Shown here piece by piece: positions 8,578 through 17,972 of a stretch of 64,000 bases of DNA. The position numbers were made by a program, and so were the translations under genes. Origin of the DNA: JADCRZ01 sp031399065 (GTDB taxonomy: Bacteria > Bacteroidota > Bacteroidia > Chitinophagales > Chitinophagaceae); NCBI GenBank assembly GCA_031399065.1, contig JANNOM010000048.1, forward strand, positions 62,001 through 126,000, written 5' to 3'. Position 1 is the stretch's first letter; each line of letters opens with the position of its first letter. The notes under the pieces are model-generated. The model was given only the letters and a program-made list of their open reading frames with translations. It was not told the DNA's origin and searched no databases.

Positions 8578-9069
8578 CTATTTAACCGCCAGTTGCCCTA
8601 TCTTTTCCCATTCCGGACTGGGTTGCAACGTAATAGTTATAAAAATGGAATCGGAAGGTTCCCCGCTTAAAGGCCTCTGGGGAGTCAGTTCGGGATAGAT
8701 TTCTTTAGGACTTAATTTATACACGCTTCCAGTACCTAAGTCTATCGCAATACCGATCAATCCCCCGAATACGATATTGCCAAATATCCAGGGATCCAGT
8801 TTCCTTTTTAGCTGCACTTCGTAAGGCTTATAACCATCGAGCTCGATCCTTATAAGATGATGTTTACGGCGTTGCAGTCTAATATCCAATGGTGTATTTC
8901 CTTTAGACACACCATTGATAAAAACGGCAGCGACCTTCGGTTCGCAGGTGATCACCATTTTTTGCCGGGAACCATGAATGATCAAAGCGCAATTGGAGAA
9001 AAAAAACAGCGGGGCAAGCAAAAAGATAAATCTTTTTTTGATGGGTAGGTTATTCAGTTTAATGGGCAT
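8578..9069 (-). CDS. PEGA-domain lipoprotein
   Basis: This 163-residue protein begins with a hydrophobic signal ending in a lipobox (LFFFSNC). After the Cys comes a PEGA-type surface domain: VAAVFINGVSKGNTPLDIRL followed by HHLIRIELDGYKPYEVQL, the usual pattern of a short beta-sandwich bound to the envelope. A glycine-rich hydrophobic hairpin (IFGNIVFGGLIGIAIDLGTG) follows and could insert in or lie along the membrane. The role is unknown. No partner gene is adjacent. Confidence 0.82.
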   Translation of the reverse strand: MPIKLNNLPIKKRFIFLLAPLFFFSNCALIIHGSRQKMVITCEPKVAAVFINGVSKGNTPLDIRLQRRKHHLIRIELDGYKPYEVQLKRKLDPWIFGNIVFGGLIGIAIDLGTGSVYKLSPKEIYPELTPQRPLSGEPSDSIFITITLQPSPEWEKIGQLAVK

Positions 9070-9291
9070 GAATGTAAAATATGATTCGGTTTACGGTAAT
9101 TAATTACATATCAATTATACGGCAATTAAGTGATATTGCAAACAGGCAAAATGGTTTCAGAATATCCCCAAAGACTTCTTTCAAGTAGATGCAGGCCATC
9201 AGGGAACCGTATAACATTGTCCTGATCGCCCGGAAGTGACCGATTTCTCCCTGGCCTGTTGGCTGGATAATAAGGACTGCCTATTTCCCCC

Positions 9292-9888
9292 TTATTTGTA
9301 AAACAACGTTAGCGGGATCCGATCCATCTTACCTTCCGTTACTTTAAGGGTAGTTCCGTTAGCGTTTAACAATACTCCTTCAAAACTGCCGGAAAGCAGT
9401 TTCGCTGTGGTGTCCAGCAGCGTGATCTTTACAAGGGAAGAGGCGGTGGGATAATTATCTGTAAAGCTTAACTTATTCAAGTCCATCACTTTAACATCTT
9501 CTACCATCAATCCCCCCAGCGAATAAATCTGACCGGCGGCGGGAGACAGGTCGATACCACGAACGCGGTTGATGGGAAGCTTTATGTCCTTAAGGTTATA
9601 TACATTGAAGCCGATATTGGGGGGGATCCTTTTGGGCCTACGGTCGTAATGCACGGTTACATTCAGAATGTTCTGTTTATCCTTCAGTAGCCACATGCAA
9701 CTATAGTCGGTAGATTCGATCTTCCGGCCGTCTAACACCATGGTGATGGAAGGCTTCGGGGTAGTAGTTATTGACTGCTCAACGGGGCTTGCCGTTTTAT
9801 CGGCCGGCGTATGTTCACTACCGCATCCGGCCAGCATGGCTATGCCCGTAATGGCTGCCAGCAGGAATAAGTGCTGCTTTTTTTTCAT
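9292..9888 (-). CDS. Lipoprotein of unknown function
   Basis: This 198-residue protein has a clear lipoprotein signal (AMLAGCGS). The mature part begins with a low-complexity Thr/Pro/Ser linker and continues as beta-rich sequence; I recognise no family. Its start lies 5 bases after the end of the MopE-like gene, so the two are almost surely co-transcribed and may act together at the cell surface. Confidence 0.8.
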   Translation of the reverse strand: MKKKQHLFLLAAITGIAMLAGCGSEHTPADKTASPVEQSITTTPKPSITMVLDGRKIESTDYSCMWLLKDKQNILNVTVHYDRRPKRIPPNIGFNVYNLKDIKLPINRVRGIDLSPAAGQIYSLGGLMVEDVKVMDLNKLSFTDNYPTASSLVKITLLDTTAKLLSGSFEGVLLNANGTTLKVTEGKMDRIPLTLFYK

Positions 9889-9893
9889 GTCGA

Positions 9894-11159
9894 TTATCTT
9901 TTAGGTACAACGATGGCGGTTCCGTTAGGCTGTCTTACGGCCATAAATCCCTGTTCAACGGCATAGGTGCCTATATTGCACACTTCCACCATATTTTCAC
10001 TGATATATTTTTGCTGCCCGGGGTAAATAGCAGGATTGTTGTCGTCGCAGTCATCGCCCGCGACAACCGTTCCGGTGGCGTCCACATTAAAACAGGTACT
10101 GGCGAAATAGCCATCCCGGTCCGCATCCACCTGCCCGAAAGTATTCATATTGCAGTCTTCATCCCTTCCATTTGCATCGCATTCTTCCGTAGCACTTGGG
10201 TACCGGGAAGCGTCCGTATCGTCGCAGTCGGTACCACCGCATTGAACACTAACGGCACCATCGCCATCATAATCTCTTACCGGCCGGGTGGCGGCGTAGC
10301 GCATGGAATGGGTATGCTTCACTTCGCCGCAATAGGTACGGGCATCCATCTGATCGTACTGCTGGTAAAGATCCCAGGAAATAGGGACCGCCTTACGTAA
10401 GGGTTCATTGCCATAGTCTTTATAACTTAAGGGTATAAGAAATACTTTACGTCCTATCACCTTCCTGCCCAGGAATACATTGAACGCAGCGTTATACAGC
10501 GTGATGCCATCGTCCGGGCCGATATATACCGACCAATCGGTGGCTGTCGTACTTCTGTCTGACGTAAATGTGATCTGCTGCGCCCCGCTGACATTATCAC
10601 TGGCGACGCCCAGGTATTTTTTAGAACTGCCCGAGCTTATCTTATAACTTCCTTTGGCACCAGCTTCCAGTTGCCAGGCGGCCAGCAGATCGCGTGGTAA
10701 CTGGCTGTTGATGCGGCTCCTGGGAGTAAAATCTTTATCCGATACCAGGAAGCTCCGGTCGGTTTCACCGTATAAAGCGCTTACTACCTGGTCTTTTATC
10801 AGCGGCAGGCTCTCATTGTAAGGGCCCAGCCGGAGATACGTATAATAAGGTGCGTTCAGGAACATGGGGCCCACGGCGGAATTGCGGGTGCGGAATACGC
10901 TGAGAAAATCACTGGCACTACGGGCATTTTTAAATACCTCCGGCGAGATTTTACCGGACGGGAACTTTTTGCCCAGGTTACCGTTTTTCTGCAGTTCTTT
11001 GGTTTTGGCCAGTATGCGGGTATTTACATAGGGCATTTTAAATACCAGGTGGGGGATCGTTTTTGGCGGAGGCACTGTTTTTTTTTGTGCCGCAGCGTTG
11101 ATAACGGTCATTAAAAAAATCAGCGAGAGGGGCAGCAGGCAGGTATAGCGTTTTTCCAT
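9894..11159 (-). CDS. Secreted protein with beta-trefoil-like segment and MopE-type metal-binding motifs
   Basis: This 421-residue protein has a signal peptide ending at about AAAQ. The middle part (about 170-245) has KYLGVASDN and DGITLYNAAFNVFLGRK, a spacing that recalls beta-trefoil or ricin-like repeats. The C-terminal part holds two copies of the putative metal-binding motif found in MopE-like proteins: DYDGDG..CDDTDASRYPSATEECD, then DADRDGYFAS..DDCDDNNPAIYPG. These Asp/Cys-rich loops probably bind calcium or another metal outside the cell. It sits after a LuxR-type regulator gene and 5 bases before a lipoprotein gene. The trefoil call is an inference from spacing only. Confidence 0.72.
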   Translation of the reverse strand: MEKRYTCLLPLSLIFLMTVINAAAQKKTVPPPKTIPHLVFKMPYVNTRILAKTKELQKNGNLGKKFPSGKISPEVFKNARSASDFLSVFRTRNSAVGPMFLNAPYYTYLRLGPYNESLPLIKDQVVSALYGETDRSFLVSDKDFTPRSRINSQLPRDLLAAWQLEAGAKGSYKISSGSSKKYLGVASDNVSGAQQITFTSDRSTTATDWSVYIGPDDGITLYNAAFNVFLGRKVIGRKVFLIPLSYKDYGNEPLRKAVPISWDLYQQYDQMDARTYCGEVKHTHSMRYAATRPVRDYDGDGAVSVQCGGTDCDDTDASRYPSATEECDANGRDEDCNMNTFGQVDADRDGYFASTCFNVDATGTVVAGDDCDDNNPAIYPGQQKYISENMVEVCNIGTYAVEQGFMAVRQPNGTAIVVPKR

Positions 11160-11236
11160 GGCGTATTTTTATGCAAGGTCATCTATTTCACGACACGTGT
11201 CAATTACATGATTGTGTTATACCTACGGCTATATCA

Positions 11237-11866
11237 TCATACCATACCCCGGCGAATGGCCAGGGCAACCGCTTCTGTACCGCAACTTACGTGCAGCTTG
11301 GAATATATCTGGCCTATATGTTTTCGAACGGTATCGAGCGATATCTTCAGTTCGGCGGCAATCAGTTTATAGCTATACCCTTTTACCAGCAGCGCGAGCA
11401 CCTGCAGTTCCCGGGGACTAACAGGGAAGTCGGGCTGCTGTACCGGTTGCTGCCGGAAGGTTTGCAGTACCCGGGAAGCAATCAATGGTGAAAAGGGGGC
11501 TCCGCCTTCCAGTGCTTCCTGTATGTATTGCATAAATTTATCGGGACTGGTCTTTTTGAGGATGTACCCGCTGGCACCCATACAAAGGCTGGCAAACAGT
11601 TTTTCGTCTTCCCCGAATACGGTATGCATCACAACCAGTATTTCGGGATGTTTTTGTTTAATAAGCTGTAATGCTTCCATCCCGCTCCTGCCGGGCATAT
11701 CGATGTCCATTATAACCAGTTCCGGCTGTAACAGATCCATCTCCTCCTCTACTCTGCCGGCATGTCCGAATGAGCCGGTTACCTCGTATGATGAATGGGT
11801 CATCAGCAATAATTGCATAGACCGCCTCAACGGGTCGTTGTCCTCGTAAATTACTATCCTGATCAT
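11237..11866 (-). CDS. LuxR/NarL-type response regulator
   Basis: This 209-residue protein has a receiver domain (phospho-acceptor D54 in VIMDIDMPGRSG, K in LKKTSPD) and a C-terminal helix-turn-helix of the LuxR type (SPRELQVLALLVKGYSYKLI, then DTVRKHIGQIYSKL). It would be phosphorylated by the propeller-type kinase encoded 54 bases upstream, whose HisKA_3 domain is the usual partner of this class, and would then bind DNA. The secreted MopE-like protein and the lipoprotein downstream are plausible targets, but no operator was identified. Confidence 0.95.
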   Translation of the reverse strand: MIRIVIYEDNDPLRRSMQLLLMTHSSYEVTGSFGHAGRVEEEMDLLQPELVIMDIDMPGRSGMEALQLIKQKHPEILVVMHTVFGEDEKLFASLCMGASGYILKKTSPDKFMQYIQEALEGGAPFSPLIASRVLQTFRQQPVQQPDFPVSPRELQVLALLVKGYSYKLIAAELKISLDTVRKHIGQIYSKLHVSCGTEAVALAIRRGMV

Positions 11867-11920
11867 CGGTTACCTACTGTTATCGTGGTACAATATAACA
11901 ACAATGAGGCAAAGCCTGTA

Positions 11921-14900
11921 TTACATCTTCAGGCCATGTTTCACCGGGATGCTGCAATATATCTGCGTGCCGGGACAGGTAAGAATCCGGAAGACGCTGG
12001 TTTTATATTTTTTTATACGGCACTCCATATTGCGGAGACCATTCCTTCCATTCACACGTGCCTGCTGCAGGTTGAACCCTTTGCCATCGTCTGAAATATA
12101 TATTTCTAAGAAACTGTTTTTATACCCGATTTTAAAAGATGCGTTGCTGCAATCAGAAAATTTAATGATGTTATTAACTGCTTCTTTACATACCAGCCAG
12201 ATATCCTGCGCCAGTTCCTTATCGATTACCAGGGAATCCGGGATATCCGTGATTTCCATATCATAGTTTATATCAACCGATTCAAAAAGACCGGACACAT
12301 AACTTTGTATCCGGTTAATGGTAGCCACGGCCAGCTCATGGCCCGGCTGAACGCTCCATATTATTTCGTCGATGCTTTCGCCGGCCTGCCTGGCCGACTG
12401 CCCGATTTGCGCCAGCAGGGTGGCGACGGGATGGTTTTCATCGAGCTGTTTCCTGGCAACCGTTGCCAGCATGTTCATACTGCTCACCGTAGACCCCAGT
12501 TCGTCGTGAAGATTGGAAGAAATCTCGTTGCGCATGTGTCGCAATGCCAGCAGTTGACGGATGCGGTACCGGTGTACGGCATATAATAAAAGCAACACCA
12601 GCAGGAAGGCGGAAAGTATAAACCAGGCCTTCTTCCAGAAGGGTAGCATCACCTGTATGGGTATGCGCAGTGCTTCGCTCCATCTGCCATCGTTTACGCC
12701 CGCTTTTACTATAAATGTATAGTCCCCCGCCGGCAAACCATTGTACTGAACATGACCGGTCCGCGTAGTTTGCCAGTCGCTGTTATACCCCTCCAGCCTA
12801 TACAGGTATACCAGGCGTTCCGGTTGTATGGGCTCTATGGCCGTGAAGTAAAAACCGATACTTTTTTTGTCGTGCCCTACTCTGTAGGATTTATGGAAAG
12901 ACGTGTCTTCAACATGCTCTCCGTCTATCCGCAGACCGGCCAATTTCATTCGGCGCAAAGTAGTACGCTGTTCCCGGTTGTTGGCATCAAACGCCAGGAA
13001 GCCGTCGCCCTGACTAACAATTATCTTATTACCGGGAAGCGCAAATAACGGTTGATCCATATAGTCTTTCGCGATACCGTCCCTTTCATCGAACCATTCC
13101 CATCTATCATCGCCTTTGCGCAGCACACCTAATCCGTTATTGGTAGCTGCCCATATATTGCCGGAAGAATCAGCCTGCATATAATTGACCTGCGGAGACA
13201 GGAACGAGTTGTTACCCTGCACCTGGTAGCTGTTAACAAAGCGGCACTTCGCTGCATCCACTACCTGCAACCCCTGCGATTCGGTAGCCACCCATACATG
13301 CCCGTCCCCGGCAACCGCCAGTGTGGTAACATAAGGATCAGCCAGGGCATTTCCTTTCGCTGAACCGGAAGGATAAAAATGCGTCCATTGCGCGGATAGC
13401 GGGTCAAACTTCCACAAACCGATATTGGAGCCGATCCATATATTCCCGTTCAAATCGGGCTGCCATACGGCATGGAAGACCGGTAATCTCAGCCCGCTTT
13501 TTTCTGACGGAATAAAGGGAAACCGTAACACCGTATCACGACTGGCATCGTACTGTATAAGTGCCGAATCGTCCACCATCCAGATGTTCTTTTTAGTGTC
13601 TGTCACTAATCCCGGAATACCGCCTGATGGTAAACCGGACTTACGGAAGCAGCCCTTCACCGGATCATAATAATATAAAACAGGGCTCTTGTAAACCTGC
13701 AGCCATATTTTACCACCTGCATCCCTTTGCAACGCGTTGCAGGAAAAATCGATCGTACGATAGCCCTCTACACCAATGGACCTCGTATACCTGAATGAAC
13801 TGTCATATTCCAGTACACCGCCCGAAGAAGTGGCTGCCAGCCAGTAACAATGGCGTTCCGGCAGCCATAGTACATCCTGTAATTCGGGACGGTAAGCAGG
13901 GGGAGCGGCCTGCTTCCTGTAAAGTGTATGCACAGTGCCAAAGCGGTGGTAAGTCGGATGCCGGATATAAAGTACGTTCATACCGCTTATCCAAAGACAT
14001 CCGTCGGATGTTTGGTTAATTTTTACGATATGCGGTTTTACGTTTTTAACGGGCCCTGTTTCCGCAGTAATAACCGGTACATATTTCCCGGAAGAAAGGA
14101 TAAACTCAAAAAGCCCGTCGTCCTGGGCCGCTACGTATAGCGATGTGTCGGACGCTTTAAATATGTCCGACACTATATTGCTGGCAAAATTATTCTTTTG
14201 GTAGGCTTCGCGGTGCAGTGGAAAATCAGTAAACCGTTTATTGCGCTTATCGAATTTTACCAGTCCCCCGCCCCAGGTACCCAGCCAGATGGCTGCATCA
14301 TCTGCCAGTATAGTATGAAAACAATTGTCTTTCCAGGCTTTAGTACCAGCTTTGCGGTTTTCGTAGCGGGTAAAGCACCCGCTGCGTTTATTGAAATGAT
14401 ACAGGCCATCCATGGCGGCCAGCCATAATACGTCCTTATCAACGGGATCGCCTGTTATTTCCCGGATAGTATTCGCGTTTCCGTTCGTGCCATCCGCCGG
14501 CAACAGGGTATCGGGTATAAACTGGGAGAATCCTCCGTTCCGTTCATTAAAACGAAGTAATCCACGCCCCCCTGTTCCGATCCATAATACCTGCTGCTGG
14601 TCATAAAAAAAATCGAGCACACGGTAAATGGGATTGTTATCCGGTGTCGGATGTTTGTATTGTTTCCATTGGCCCGTTTCCAGGTTATAGGTGCTCATGC
14701 CTGCACTGAAACTGCCGATCCATAACTGGTGCCGCTTATCTTCCTGCAGATCGGTCACTATATTCCCGGTAATAGCATTGGTGTCGGTAAAGCAGGCATA
14801 AAAAGGTTCAAAGGTTTTACCGTCGTAGCGGAACAGGCCGGTTTGCGTGGCCAGCCAGAAATAACCATCCGATGTTTCACATACATTAAAATTAAGCAGG

Positions 14901-15013
14901 GAAGGCAATCCATCCGTCTTGCCGATGATCCTGAATTTATTCTGTACAGGTTGAGTGCGGGCTGTAAGGCAGCACGATAAAAGCAAAAGGTAAAGCAGTA
15001 TCCATTTTACCAT
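11921..15013 (-). CDS. Two-component propeller sensor histidine kinase
   Basis: This 1030-residue membrane sensor has a signal peptide (LLYLLLLSCCLTART). A long periplasmic region (about 25-700) is built of repeated propeller units with W-x-G/A-T and GxxW patterns (IWLGTWGGGL, HVWVATESQGL, NIWAATNNGLG). A Y_Y_Y domain (about 700-780, with YLYRLEGYNSDW) is followed by one membrane helix (about 785-810), a HisKA_3 domain with NLHDELGS (H836) and an ATPase domain (DDGKGFN, GLRNME). The fold matches the one- and two-propeller sensors Bacteroidota use for extracellular glycans and other ligands. No helix-turn-helix is fused, so output goes through the regulator 54 bases downstream. Confidence 0.95.
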   Translation of the reverse strand: MVKWILLYLLLLSCCLTARTQPVQNKFRIIGKTDGLPSLLNFNVCETSDGYFWLATQTGLFRYDGKTFEPFYACFTDTNAITGNIVTDLQEDKRHQLWIGSFSAGMSTYNLETGQWKQYKHPTPDNNPIYRVLDFFYDQQQVLWIGTGGRGLLRFNERNGGFSQFIPDTLLPADGTNGNANTIREITGDPVDKDVLWLAAMDGLYHFNKRSGCFTRYENRKAGTKAWKDNCFHTILADDAAIWLGTWGGGLVKFDKRNKRFTDFPLHREAYQKNNFASNIVSDIFKASDTSLYVAAQDDGLFEFILSSGKYVPVITAETGPVKNVKPHIVKINQTSDGCLWISGMNVLYIRHPTYHRFGTVHTLYRKQAAPPAYRPELQDVLWLPERHCYWLAATSSGGVLEYDSSFRYTRSIGVEGYRTIDFSCNALQRDAGGKIWLQVYKSPVLYYYDPVKGCFRKSGLPSGGIPGLVTDTKKNIWMVDDSALIQYDASRDTVLRFPFIPSEKSGLRLPVFHAVWQPDLNGNIWIGSNIGLWKFDPLSAQWTHFYPSGSAKGNALADPYVTTLAVAGDGHVWVATESQGLQVVDAAKCRFVNSYQVQGNNSFLSPQVNYMQADSSGNIWAATNNGLGVLRKGDDRWEWFDERDGIAKDYMDQPLFALPGNKIIVSQGDGFLAFDANNREQRTTLRRMKLAGLRIDGEHVEDTSFHKSYRVGHDKKSIGFYFTAIEPIQPERLVYLYRLEGYNSDWQTTRTGHVQYNGLPAGDYTFIVKAGVNDGRWSEALRIPIQVMLPFWKKAWFILSAFLLVLLLLYAVHRYRIRQLLALRHMRNEISSNLHDELGSTVSSMNMLATVARKQLDENHPVATLLAQIGQSARQAGESIDEIIWSVQPGHELAVATINRIQSYVSGLFESVDINYDMEITDIPDSLVIDKELAQDIWLVCKEAVNNIIKFSDCSNASFKIGYKNSFLEIYISDDGKGFNLQQARVNGRNGLRNMECRIKKYKTSVFRILTCPGTQIYCSIPVKHGLKM

Positions 15014-15149
15014 TGAGAAAGAATATTGGCTAAAATAGTTAATCTTTTACACTATATAAGGGACGTCCGGTAAACGGTGATGATCCATATATTCTCTATA
15101 GCAGATGGCAAGGCCCTTTTTGCTAATTTAGCAGGATCAACAACGACAC

Positions 15150-15671
15150 ATGAAAAAAATAGCCAGACCTGCTGCCGGCGAATACCTTCCCTTTAGCATT
15201 GCTTACATCAGTAAAGTGCCGGAAGAAGGATTACTAACGGAATACCTATCCGGCAACGCAGCGGAGATCAGTAACCTGCTCGCTTCCCTCTCCGAAGAAA
15301 AACTATGCCGGCGATATGCCGAAGGGAAATGGAACCTGAAAGAAGTACTCGGACACATCATCGATACGGAGCGGGTATTCAGTTACCGGGCCCTGTGCAT
15401 CGCACGTAACGATCAGAGCGCGTTTCCAGGCTTTGATCAGGATGATTATGCACAGTCGTCGAATGCGGGAAATAGAAGCATGGGCAGCCTCCTGCATGAA
15501 TATGCAATGGTACGCGCGGGTACGATCGCGCTGCTGGAAAGTTTCGATGATGCCGCCTGGCTGCGCAAAGGGTTTGCATCTAACCATACCCTATCGGTTC
15601 GCGCCGCAGCTTACCAGATCGTGGGGCATGAACTGCACCACCTCGCTATCATCCGGGAACGGTACCTTTAA
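15150..15671 (+). CDS. DinB-like metal-binding protein
   Basis: This 173-residue protein is a four-helix-bundle DinB/YfiT-like member. The presumed metal ligands are His residues in LGHIIDTER and in GHELHHLAIIRERYL at the C-terminal end. The ATG is preceded by a box close to the -7 consensus (TAATTTAG, 15124-15131). Members include thiol-dependent transferases; the substrate is unknown here. The protein is probably cytosolic. Confidence 0.88.
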   Translation: MKKIARPAAGEYLPFSIAYISKVPEEGLLTEYLSGNAAEISNLLASLSEEKLCRRYAEGKWNLKEVLGHIIDTERVFSYRALCIARNDQSAFPGFDQDDYAQSSNAGNRSMGSLLHEYAMVRAGTIALLESFDDAAWLRKGFASNHTLSVRAAAYQIVGHELHHLAIIRERYL

Positions 15672-15801
15672 GAAATTATTATTAAATATAAGTGTTTAGC
15701 CAATAATTACCCGTACCCATCGTTTTCCAAAGTCACCTTAGTTGATCTTAAACACTAACCTCTGAGAAAAGAACATAATCTTTGACCTAAACCGTTATTT
15801 C

Positions 15802-17151
15802 ATGCTTTTCACCAGGCTAACCCTGAGTAATCTGCGCAATAGTGTCAAAGCCATTGGCGATTCGCCCTTACTGGATGATTACGAAAAGCGCAAACTGGGT
15901 ATTTTTAACCAGATTAATATGCTGGGTCTGTTAACAGGCCTTGCGATGCCGCTTTCCGGTGTATTCAATAAAGACGGCCTTCCTGTTCTGGCATGGGTAG
16001 TTGCCTGTTCACCTGCTTTTATCAGCGGGCTTGTATTGTTGCTTATCCACAAACAACGGTATGAGCTGGCGCGTATGTGCTATTTTATTTTTTACCCCAT
16101 AGTTACCACCCTGGTATATGCAGGGAAGATAGATGTGGGTCTGGAGTTATTCTTTATGCTTTACGGAGTGCTATCTGTTTTTTTCCTGCAGCGTTATATC
16201 AATATCGTTATCTCTTTTTGTTTTTCGATGGGATGCTATTTTCTGGTGTTCGTGATATGGAAAGATTATACGTATATTCTTAAAAGTGCCAACTTCCCTT
16301 TTTACTTTTTTAATCACCTGGTGGCTATCGCGGTGTTTTTTTATTTCCTTTATTTCTCCAAACGGGAAAATAACCAGTACCAGCAAAGCATACTTGCCAA
16401 GAATAACGAACTCTATCTCTCCAATGTTAAGATCAGCGAGCAGACGGAAGAACTGATCAAACTGAATGGTTTGAAGGATAAACTGTTTTCGGTGATAGCA
16501 CATGACCTGCGCACTCCTATCTACGCACTAAAGAATCTTTTTACCACCATGCACCGCTACGATATAAGCGGAGAAGAGATCAAGAGCAGCCTGCCGGATG
16601 TAGTGGAAGATCTTAACTATACTACCAATCTTATGGAGAACCTGCTGCAGTGGGCTAAAAGCCAGATGCAGTCTTCCGCCTTACATCCCGTGCAACTGGA
16701 TGTTCACGACCTCACCAGGGAAGTGGTACAGTTACTTAGGCTACAGGCAGAAAACAAAAAGATATATGTTGAAAACAGGCTGTCCGGCGAATTGTATACC
16801 TATGCGGATAAAAATATGATCAATCTCGTATTCAGGAATCTTTTATCCAATGCCATTAAATTCACTCCGCCTGAAGGAAGGGTTTGGATAGAAGGAGAAG
16901 AGTGCGGAGACCATATCGTGATATCCGTTCTGGATACAGGCCCGGGGATCGGCGAGCAGCAGTTGAAAAGCCTGTTTACGCCGGACTGCATGCCGACAAA
17001 AGGAACTGCCAACGAGCAGGGTACCGGGCTTGGACTTATGTTATGCAAGGAGTTTATTGAAAAAAACGGAGGCACCATAATGGCCGAAAACCGCGAGGGT
17101 TCCGGAAGCAAATTTACTTTTACCCTACCTTACCTGCCTTCGGATAACTAA
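15802..17151 (+). CDS. Membrane sensor histidine kinase
   Basis: This 449-residue protein has an N-terminal membrane region (about residues 40-195, around six hydrophobic segments), a short coiled coil, a HisKA domain with FSVIAHDLRTPIY (H234) and an HATPase domain (NAIKFTPP, DTGPGIG, GTGLGLMLCKEFIE). There is no large periplasmic loop, so it probably senses something within or near the membrane. No regulator gene is adjacent; this is an orphan kinase. It ends 9 bases before the convergent DUF1080 gene. Confidence 0.93.
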   Translation: MLFTRLTLSNLRNSVKAIGDSPLLDDYEKRKLGIFNQINMLGLLTGLAMPLSGVFNKDGLPVLAWVVACSPAFISGLVLLLIHKQRYELARMCYFIFYPIVTTLVYAGKIDVGLELFFMLYGVLSVFFLQRYINIVISFCFSMGCYFLVFVIWKDYTYILKSANFPFYFFNHLVAIAVFFYFLYFSKRENNQYQQSILAKNNELYLSNVKISEQTEELIKLNGLKDKLFSVIAHDLRTPIYALKNLFTTMHRYDISGEEIKSSLPDVVEDLNYTTNLMENLLQWAKSQMQSSALHPVQLDVHDLTREVVQLLRLQAENKKIYVENRLSGELYTYADKNMINLVFRNLLSNAIKFTPPEGRVWIEGEECGDHIVISVLDTGPGIGEQQLKSLFTPDCMPTKGTANEQGTGLGLMLCKEFIEKNGGTIMAENREGSGSKFTFTLPYLPSDN

Positions 17152-17160
17152 GAAGAATTC

Positions 17161-17904
17161 TTACAATCTGCGTATCCATATATTACGGAAGCTGACGGGA
17201 TTGCCATGATCCTGCAGTACAATCGGCCCGTCGCCATGCGTTTTATAAACGGGTCTGCCGATATACTCCGTAGGACCATCCAGCTCCACGTTACTTTGCA
17301 CCAGCACCCCGTTATGTATTACAGTAGCACGCGCCGGAAATTTTACAGATCCGTCTGTGTTAAACCGGGGAGCCGTCCACATTACATCATACGATTGCCA
17401 TTCACCGGGCTTTTTGCAGGCGTTCGCCAGGGGTATACGCTGTTTGTAAAAGCTGCCCGCCTGCCCGTTGGAATAGGTCCGGTTATTATAATTATCAAGC
17501 ACCTGCAGTTCGTAGAGGCCCTGCATAAAAATACCGCTATTACCACGGCCCTGGCCTTCGCCCACCACTACTGCAGGAGTGCGCCATTCAATATGCAACT
17601 GGAAGTCGCCAAATACTTCTTTTGTCCTGATAGTGCCTGCACCTTTTACCACTGTTACTGCTCCGTCCTTTACAAGCCATTTGGGGGCCGTGTCCTTTTC
17701 TCCCTGCCATTTAGCGAGGGTTTTACCATTAAAAAGAATAATGGCATCCGATGGGGGAGTAACGGTGGACGAGCCTGGTGTAACCACGGGTGGCACCGGT
17801 TCCCATACTTCTGTTTCTTCCGGTTTCATGGCCTGTTTTTGCTGGGCAAATGCATCCGAGTATAAGGCGGTAAATACTACGATTACTAAAAGAGTTGTTT
17901 TCAT
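17161..17904 (-). CDS. DUF1080 (3-keto-disaccharide hydrolase-like) secreted protein
   Basis: This 247-residue protein has a signal peptide (MKTTLLVIVVFTALYSDAFAQ). The mature part is a DUF1080 concanavalin-like domain: LFNGKTLAKWQGE, DFQLHIEWRTP, GNSGIFMQGLYELQVLD and the final FRNIWIRRL, all typical. Members have been linked to hydrolysis of 3-keto-glycosides and other sugar derivatives in the periplasm. It is a single-gene unit with no dehydrogenase partner nearby, so the substrate is open. Confidence 0.93.
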   Translation of the reverse strand: MKTTLLVIVVFTALYSDAFAQQKQAMKPEETEVWEPVPPVVTPGSSTVTPPSDAIILFNGKTLAKWQGEKDTAPKWLVKDGAVTVVKGAGTIRTKEVFGDFQLHIEWRTPAVVVGEGQGRGNSGIFMQGLYELQVLDNYNNRTYSNGQAGSFYKQRIPLANACKKPGEWQSYDVMWTAPRFNTDGSVKFPARATVIHNGVLVQSNVELDGPTEYIGRPVYKTHGDGPIVLQDHGNPVSFRNIWIRRL

Positions 17905-17972
17905 CCGGCATCCTGTTTAGGAACCGTAAGTTAGGGAAATCCTGTTATTTTCTGCACGCAAAAATACGTCCG

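Noticed and set aside
9192..9258. Inverted repeat (CAGGCCATCAGGGA against TCCCTGGCCTG) after the lipoprotein gene
   Set aside because: The arms match only with a 3-base gap and are about 45 bases apart; too weak to call a terminator or RNA.
17206..17865. 219-codon plus-strand frame opposite the DUF1080 gene
   Set aside because: Antisense shadow of a recognised family protein.
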